Shown here: piece after piece, positions 39,609 through 42,660 of the stretch
Layout of the letters: the number at the start of each line of letters is the position of its first letter
How positions within the stretch are numbered: the stretch's first letter is position 1
Source of the DNA: Mycobacterium sp.
GTDB taxonomy: Bacteria; Actinomycetota; Actinomycetes; Mycobacteriales; Mycobacteriaceae
Assembly (NCBI GenBank): GCA_031292665.1
Contig: JARLGR010000072.1
Span: forward strand, 1-42,660
Length of the DNA: 42,660 nucleotides
Direction: 5' to 3'
The notes under the pieces: generated by a model
Database searches by the model: none
What the model was told of the DNA's origin: nothing
What the model saw: only the letters and a program-made list of their open reading frames with translations
Translations under genes and position numbers: made by a program

Positions 39609-39683
39609 ACGCCTACCCCCTGACAGTCGCAGTTCCGACGTCGTCAGGGGTTACCCGCCGCGACCCTGTGTCGAAACTCGCGT

Positions 39684-40775
39684 CTACGGCCCCTTGACCA
39701 GCGAGGCCAGGGCGAGTGACATCCGCATCGGCTCGGGTGCGCTCGCCAGCCGCCCGGCGACGGCGGCTTCCAACTGCCCGACGAATTCGGCCGCCCGCGG
39801 GTCCTCGACCCCGCCGTCGAGCGCGTGCACCAGCGTCGGGAACAGCGCAGCCCGCGCGAACGCCGCCCACTGCGCGCCGAAAGCGTCTGCGTCCTCATCG
39901 CCTTGGAACCGCGCCCAGAACCGGTCCTCGGCGGCGAACGTCTCGAGATGGTCGATCGTCAATCCCTCGATCCGCCCGCTCGGGGCGAACGGGGCGCGCA
40001 AGTCCGTCTCGCTGCGCCCGACCGTCGGGATGGTCATCCGCCGCAATTCATCTCGCCGCAGCAGCCCGTCGCGGGCCTGGTCGTCCAGCGCCCCGGCGAT
40101 CGCGTCGAGCAACGTGGCAAAGCCGACGTCGCCGTCGTCGTCGACCGCCAGCGTCAGCACGACCAGCCGTCCCTGCGGGGCCAACTCGCGCCCCCGGAAC
40201 GCCACGAAGTTGTGCCAGTCCAGGGCCGCCTGGTCGGCGTAGGCCGCCCGGGCCGCGCCGTCGGCGCTGTACGCGACGTGCACATGGTCGCCGAACTCGC
40301 AGGGGACCCGGCTCAGCCACTGCGTCGCCCACGACGACCAGCCGAGGTTGACGGTCTTGGACGGCAGGATCTGCCCGTAGAACGACCGGCCGATCGCCGA
40401 GACGAAACTCGCCGGGTCCTTGTGCAGGTAGCTGTCGGGGTCGTCGTCCAGCGTGTGGAACAGGGCGCCGAAGTCGTTGTCGGGTATGTCGGTGTGCGCC
40501 ACCAGGATCGCGTGGTCGTGGCGGGTGCGCCGACGCAGCACCGCGATCGCCTCCGACATCGGCCGCAGCGAGTTGTGCCCGTTGGCGGCGCCGTAGTCGG
40601 CGACGACGATGGGCTGCGGAGGCGCGGGCAGCGGCACCTGCTCTGCGGCCCGCGCCAGCAGCGCGATGGCCTCCGTCAGGCCGGCGGCCTGTAGCCGCGA
40701 CGACTGGGTGTACGTCGGGCTCTCCGGCGGCTCCGGCCGGACCACGATGCTGGATTGCGGGCTGAATTCAGGCAT
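39684..40775 (-). CDS. SABATH-type (methyltransferase type 7) SAM-dependent carboxyl methyltransferase
   Basis: 363 residues from ATG 40775, with GGGGGAAC about 8 nt upstream; a TTG at 40799 is less likely. The SAM-binding motif is VADYGAANGHNS (57-68). Further family features are SSWATQWLSRVPCEF near 155, the Trp-rich acceptor region, and the conserved sequence of helices after DWHNFVAFRGRELAPQGRLV. Plant SABATH enzymes methylate carboxyl groups of salicylate, jasmonate or similar acids; mycobacterial relatives can methylate small fatty acids or aromatic acids. No substrate clue. It is downstream of the SDR gene on the same strand (30 bp) and may share its transcript. Confidence 0.8.
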   Translation of the reverse strand: MPEFSPQSSIVVRPEPPESPTYTQSSRLQAAGLTEAIALLARAAEQVPLPAPPQPIVVADYGAANGHNSLRPMSEAIAVLRRRTRHDHAILVAHTDIPDNDFGALFHTLDDDPDSYLHKDPASFVSAIGRSFYGQILPSKTVNLGWSSWATQWLSRVPCEFGDHVHVAYSADGAARAAYADQAALDWHNFVAFRGRELAPQGRLVVLTLAVDDDGDVGFATLLDAIAGALDDQARDGLLRRDELRRMTIPTVGRSETDLRAPFAPSGRIEGLTIDHLETFAAEDRFWARFQGDEDADAFGAQWAAFARAALFPTLVHALDGGVEDPRAAEFVGQLEAAVAGRLASAPEPMRMSLALASLVKGP

Positions 40776-40805
40776 CCGAGGTTCCCCCGCATGGGCCAAC
40801 GATAG

Positions 40806-41762
40806 TCAGTTCGGGGTCGGGTAGCTGACCCCGGTGAGCTGCTCGGAAAGCTCCCACAGGCGGCGGCAGTCGTCCTCGTTGCGCGCGCGCGGCGGCACGT
40901 GAGCCGGCTTCACGCCGCCGCCCGCGGACTCATAGAAGCCGCGGGGTCCGTAGAACGCGCCGCCCTCGGCGTGCGGGGTGGCCGCGGCGTACAGCGCCGG
41001 CAGGATCCCGTCGTCAATCTCCTGCCACATGAACGGCGCCCACCGCCAGGACGTCGTGTACAGGCGCTGCATCATCGAGGGCTTGTCGCGGCCGTGCGAC
41101 GGCCCGCTGATCTGCAGGTTGGTCATGGTCAGGCCCGGATGCGCAGCGTTGGAGACGATGCCCCAGCCGGCCTCGCGGCTGCGGCGGTCCAGCTCGCGGG
41201 CGAACATCAGCACGGCCAGCTTCGACTGGCCGTAGGCCGCCATCGGCTGGTAGGACTTCTCGAACTGCGGGTCGTCGAAGTGGATCTTGGCGTTCATCCG
41301 GGCCGCCAGGCTGCTCAGCGAGACCACGCGCGCGCGGTCGGCGGCGCGCAACAGCGGCAGCAGATGGCCGGTCAGCGCGAAGTGGCCGAGATGGTTGCTG
41401 CCGAACTGCAATTCGAACCCGTCGGCGGTGGTGTCGCGTTCCGGCGGCGTCATCACGCCCGCGTTGTTGATCAGGATGTCGATCGGGCGGCCCTCGGCGT
41501 TCAACTGCTCGCCCAACGCGGCGACCGCGGCCAGCGACGACAGGTCCAGGGACTTGATCGCCAGCTTGGCGTCGGGAACGGTGGCGCGGATCTCCTCGAT
41601 CGCCGCCTCGCCCTTGGCGCGATTGCGGATCGCCATGACGACGTCGGCGCCGGCGGCCGACAGGCGCCGGGCCAGCCCGAAGCCCAGACCGCTGTTGGCT
41701 CCGGTGACGACCACCAGTTTCCCGGACAGGTCGGGGACGGTGGCGACGAGATCGTGGGCCAT
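40806..41762 (-). CDS. Short-chain dehydrogenase/reductase, retinol-dehydrogenase-like (Rv2263-like)
   Basis: 318 residues from ATG 41762, with AGGAG 9 nt upstream; open codons upstream to 41891 cross a tandem repeat and are rejected. Cofactor motif [18 protein letters not shown] (16-33), then NNAGVMTPP, the catalytic Ser in [11 protein letters not shown], Tyr and Lys in [11 protein letters not shown], and the family's long C-terminal part ([25 protein letters not shown]). It belongs to the classical, retinol-dehydrogenase/WWOX-like SDR group, with basic residues after strand 2 ([11 protein letters not shown]) favouring NADP(H). Position beside the Hsp70-like and cyp124 genes matches M. tuberculosis Rv2263. 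Confidence 0.88.
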   Translation of the reverse strand: MAHDLVATVPDLSGKLVVVTGANSGLGFGLARRLSAAGADVVMAIRNRAKGEAAIEEIRATVPDAKLAIKSLDLSSLAAVAALGEQLNAEGRPIDILINNAGVMTPPERDTTADGFELQFGSNHLGHFALTGHLLPLLRAADRARVVSLSSLAARMNAKIHFDDPQFEKSYQPMAAYGQSKLAVLMFARELDRRSREAGWGIVSNAAHPGLTMTNLQISGPSHGRDKPSMMQRLYTTSWRWAPFMWQEIDDGILPALYAAATPHAEGGAFYGPRGFYESAGGGVKPAHVPPRARNEDDCRRLWELSEQLTGVSYPTPN

Positions 41763-41773
41763 GCGTATCACTC

Positions 41774-41813
41774 CTTCTCGGTATGAGGCACGTCTTCTCG
41801 GTACGAGGCACGT
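41774..41813. repeat. Tandem 20-bp duplication upstream of the SDR gene
   Basis: CTTCTCGGTATGAGGCACGT (41774-41793) is followed directly by a copy with one change, T to C at the 11th base (41794-41813). The repeat lies immediately before the ribosome-binding site of the SDR gene, inside its leader or promoter, and could alter promoter spacing or provide paired regulator sites. Confidence 0.75.
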
Positions 41814-41869
41814 CCCAGTGTGCTCCTCCTTCGCTGGCGTCGCGCACTCCGCGGTGACAGACTGCGTCG

Positions 41870-42583
41870 ATGGGCAGCCGACGGCTCGCAAAGACCTCGC
41901 TGGCCGTCGCCATCGTGGTCATGGGCGTGTCGGTGGGCGGGTTCGTCGTCGCCCTGGTGCTCAACATCTTCTTCCTGGACAAGTACAACGCCTATGGGGA
42001 GGTGCCGGTCCCGGGGTCGGGCAGCCTCGACTTGCCGGCCGGTGACATCACGATCAGCTTTCACACCGTCGTGATCGGCAGCCCCAACGGCGGTGGTCTA
42101 CCGGTGCCGCGGCTGGGGGTGACGATCACGCCGCCCGACGGTGTGGCACAACCGGCGGTGACCGAAAGCATCGGCAGCACAACGACGGTCAACAATGACG
42201 CACACATCCGGGTGTGGGTGGCTCACATCGCCGCCGCCGGCACTTACACCGTCACGACGGACGGCCAGGTCAACGGATATATCGACCCGCGACTGGCGTT
42301 CGGCCACAAGAGTTCCTACGGCTTTGTGGTGTGGTTGTTCGTCTGCCTGTTCGTGGTGGGCCTGGCCTCGTCGATCCTGTCGGGAAGGTGGCTGGCCCGG
42401 CTGCGGCGTCAGCCGGTCGGCGCGGCCGTGCCGGTGGCCGTTCCGCCGTCGAAGGCCTACGAACCCAGCGACGAGGGCGTCGGTCTTGAGCGGCTGAAAA
42501 CCCTGACATCGCTGCGGGATTCGGGCGCGTTGACCGACCAGGAGTTCGAGGACGAGAAACGGCGAATCCTCGAGGGGAACTGA
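41870..42583 (+). CDS. Membrane protein with C-terminal SHOCT domain
   Basis: 237 residues from ATG 41870. Transmembrane helices lie at about 10-36 ([20 protein letters not shown]) and 150-171 ([20 protein letters not shown]), with a beta-rich extracytoplasmic domain between them ([35 protein letters not shown]). After a cytosolic linker comes a SHOCT domain at 206-234 ([29 protein letters not shown]). SHOCT modules are short oligomerisation or partner-binding helices at protein ends. The function is unknown; the two-helix plus external domain layout suggests a sensor or scaffold. Divergent from the SDR gene, 108 bp apart. Confidence 0.8.
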   Translation: MGSRRLAKTSLAVAIVVMGVSVGGFVVALVLNIFFLDKYNAYGEVPVPGSGSLDLPAGDITISFHTVVIGSPNGGGLPVPRLGVTITPPDGVAQPAVTESIGSTTTVNNDAHIRVWVAHIAAAGTYTVTTDGQVNGYIDPRLAFGHKSSYGFVVWLFVCLFVVGLASSILSGRWLARLRRQPVGAAVPVAVPPSKAYEPSDEGVGLERLKTLTSLRDSGALTDQEFEDEKRRILEGN

Positions 42584-42596
42584 GGCTGAGGGTGCC

Positions 42597-42657
42597 GCGA
42601 GCGTAGCGCTGGGGCGGAAATCCGCGGCGCCGAATTTCGCCGTGACGTTACGCTCGC
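42597..42657. repeat. Imperfect palindrome at the window's right end
   Basis: GCGAGCGTA (42597-42605) is repeated inverted as TACGCTCGC (42649-42657), and the interior (GGCGGAAATCCGC...CGAATTTCGCC) extends the pairing imperfectly. It is a second type of intergenic hairpin, similar in size (61 bp) to the 60-bp elements but with unrelated arm sequence. It follows the SHOCT gene by 14 bp and may be its terminator. Confidence 0.65.
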
Positions 42658-42660
42658 CTG

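Noticed and set aside
1..42660. tRNA, rRNA, riboswitch or phage attachment sites
   Set aside because: I saw no cloverleaf, rRNA-like or riboswitch-consensus segment and no integrase gene; small structured RNAs could still be missed by eye.

Overview
The window is high-GC actinobacterial DNA, almost certainly from a slow-growing Mycobacterium. The evidence is a PE-PGRS gene at the left edge and lipid genes of mycobacterial type: a KasB-like ketoacyl synthase, a wax-ester/diacylglycerol acyltransferase, a FadD, a cutinase-like protein and a close CYP124 homologue. There are also a VapBC pair and a chromosomal block (34.6-41.8 kb) whose gene content matches M. tuberculosis Rv2263-Rv2266. I see no tRNA, rRNA, CRISPR array or prophage.

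Layout. 1-3.2 kb: a partial PE-PGRS gene and a GMC oxidoreductase with its Tat-exported gluconate-dehydrogenase-subunit-3-type partner. 3.2-6.2 kb: a scar where a truncated, frameshifted IS1380-type transposase butts against the 3' end of a FIST-domain gene. 6.2-8.0 kb: SMP-30 and SDR genes, convergent. 8.2-10.8 kb and 18.6-20.8 kb: the two halves of a dispersed direct duplication, each carrying one copy of an unrecognised 425/441-residue helical protein (about 84% identical by hand count). 10.8-16.9 kb: a lipid module with an acyltransferase remnant, a tocopherol-cyclase-like gene, an E2 catalytic-domain fragment, fadD, a divergent WS/DGAT gene and a hydrolase/PIN chimera. 17.0-18.5 kb: a SRPBCC and amidohydrolase pair.

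20.2-24.8 kb holds a TetR remnant, a DUF5994 gene, an HsaA-type flavin monooxygenase broken by two adjacent stop codons, vapBC with repeated operator motifs, a small membrane protein and a Rv3717-type amidase. 25.1-30.3 kb holds a solitary kasB paralogue, a cutinase, remnants of two genes (one an ion-channel tail), a DUF202 pair, a haloacid dehalogenase, a lipoprotein and a SnoaL-like protein. 30.3-34.5 kb is a compact TetR-centred cluster (phosphotransferase, epoxide-hydrolase-like enzyme, TetR, and two proteins of unclear function). ATGTAA half-sites lie in both of its divergent intergenic regions, so it looks like one regulated catabolic or lipid-modification unit. 34.6-42.6 kb is the conserved block: cyp124, an MmpS-like protein, a DapB-like dehydrogenase, an Hsp70-like proline-rich membrane protein, an acidic protein, a SABATH-type methyltransferase, an SDR and a SHOCT membrane protein.

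Two things stand out as not explained by ordinary annotation. One is a family of three exactly 60-bp palindromic elements (21-bp arms, 18-bp centres) in intergenic DNA. The other is the unusually high density of broken or chimeric genes between about 3 and 28 kb, which points to repeated deletion and recombination in an accessory stretch, in contrast with the intact block at the right.
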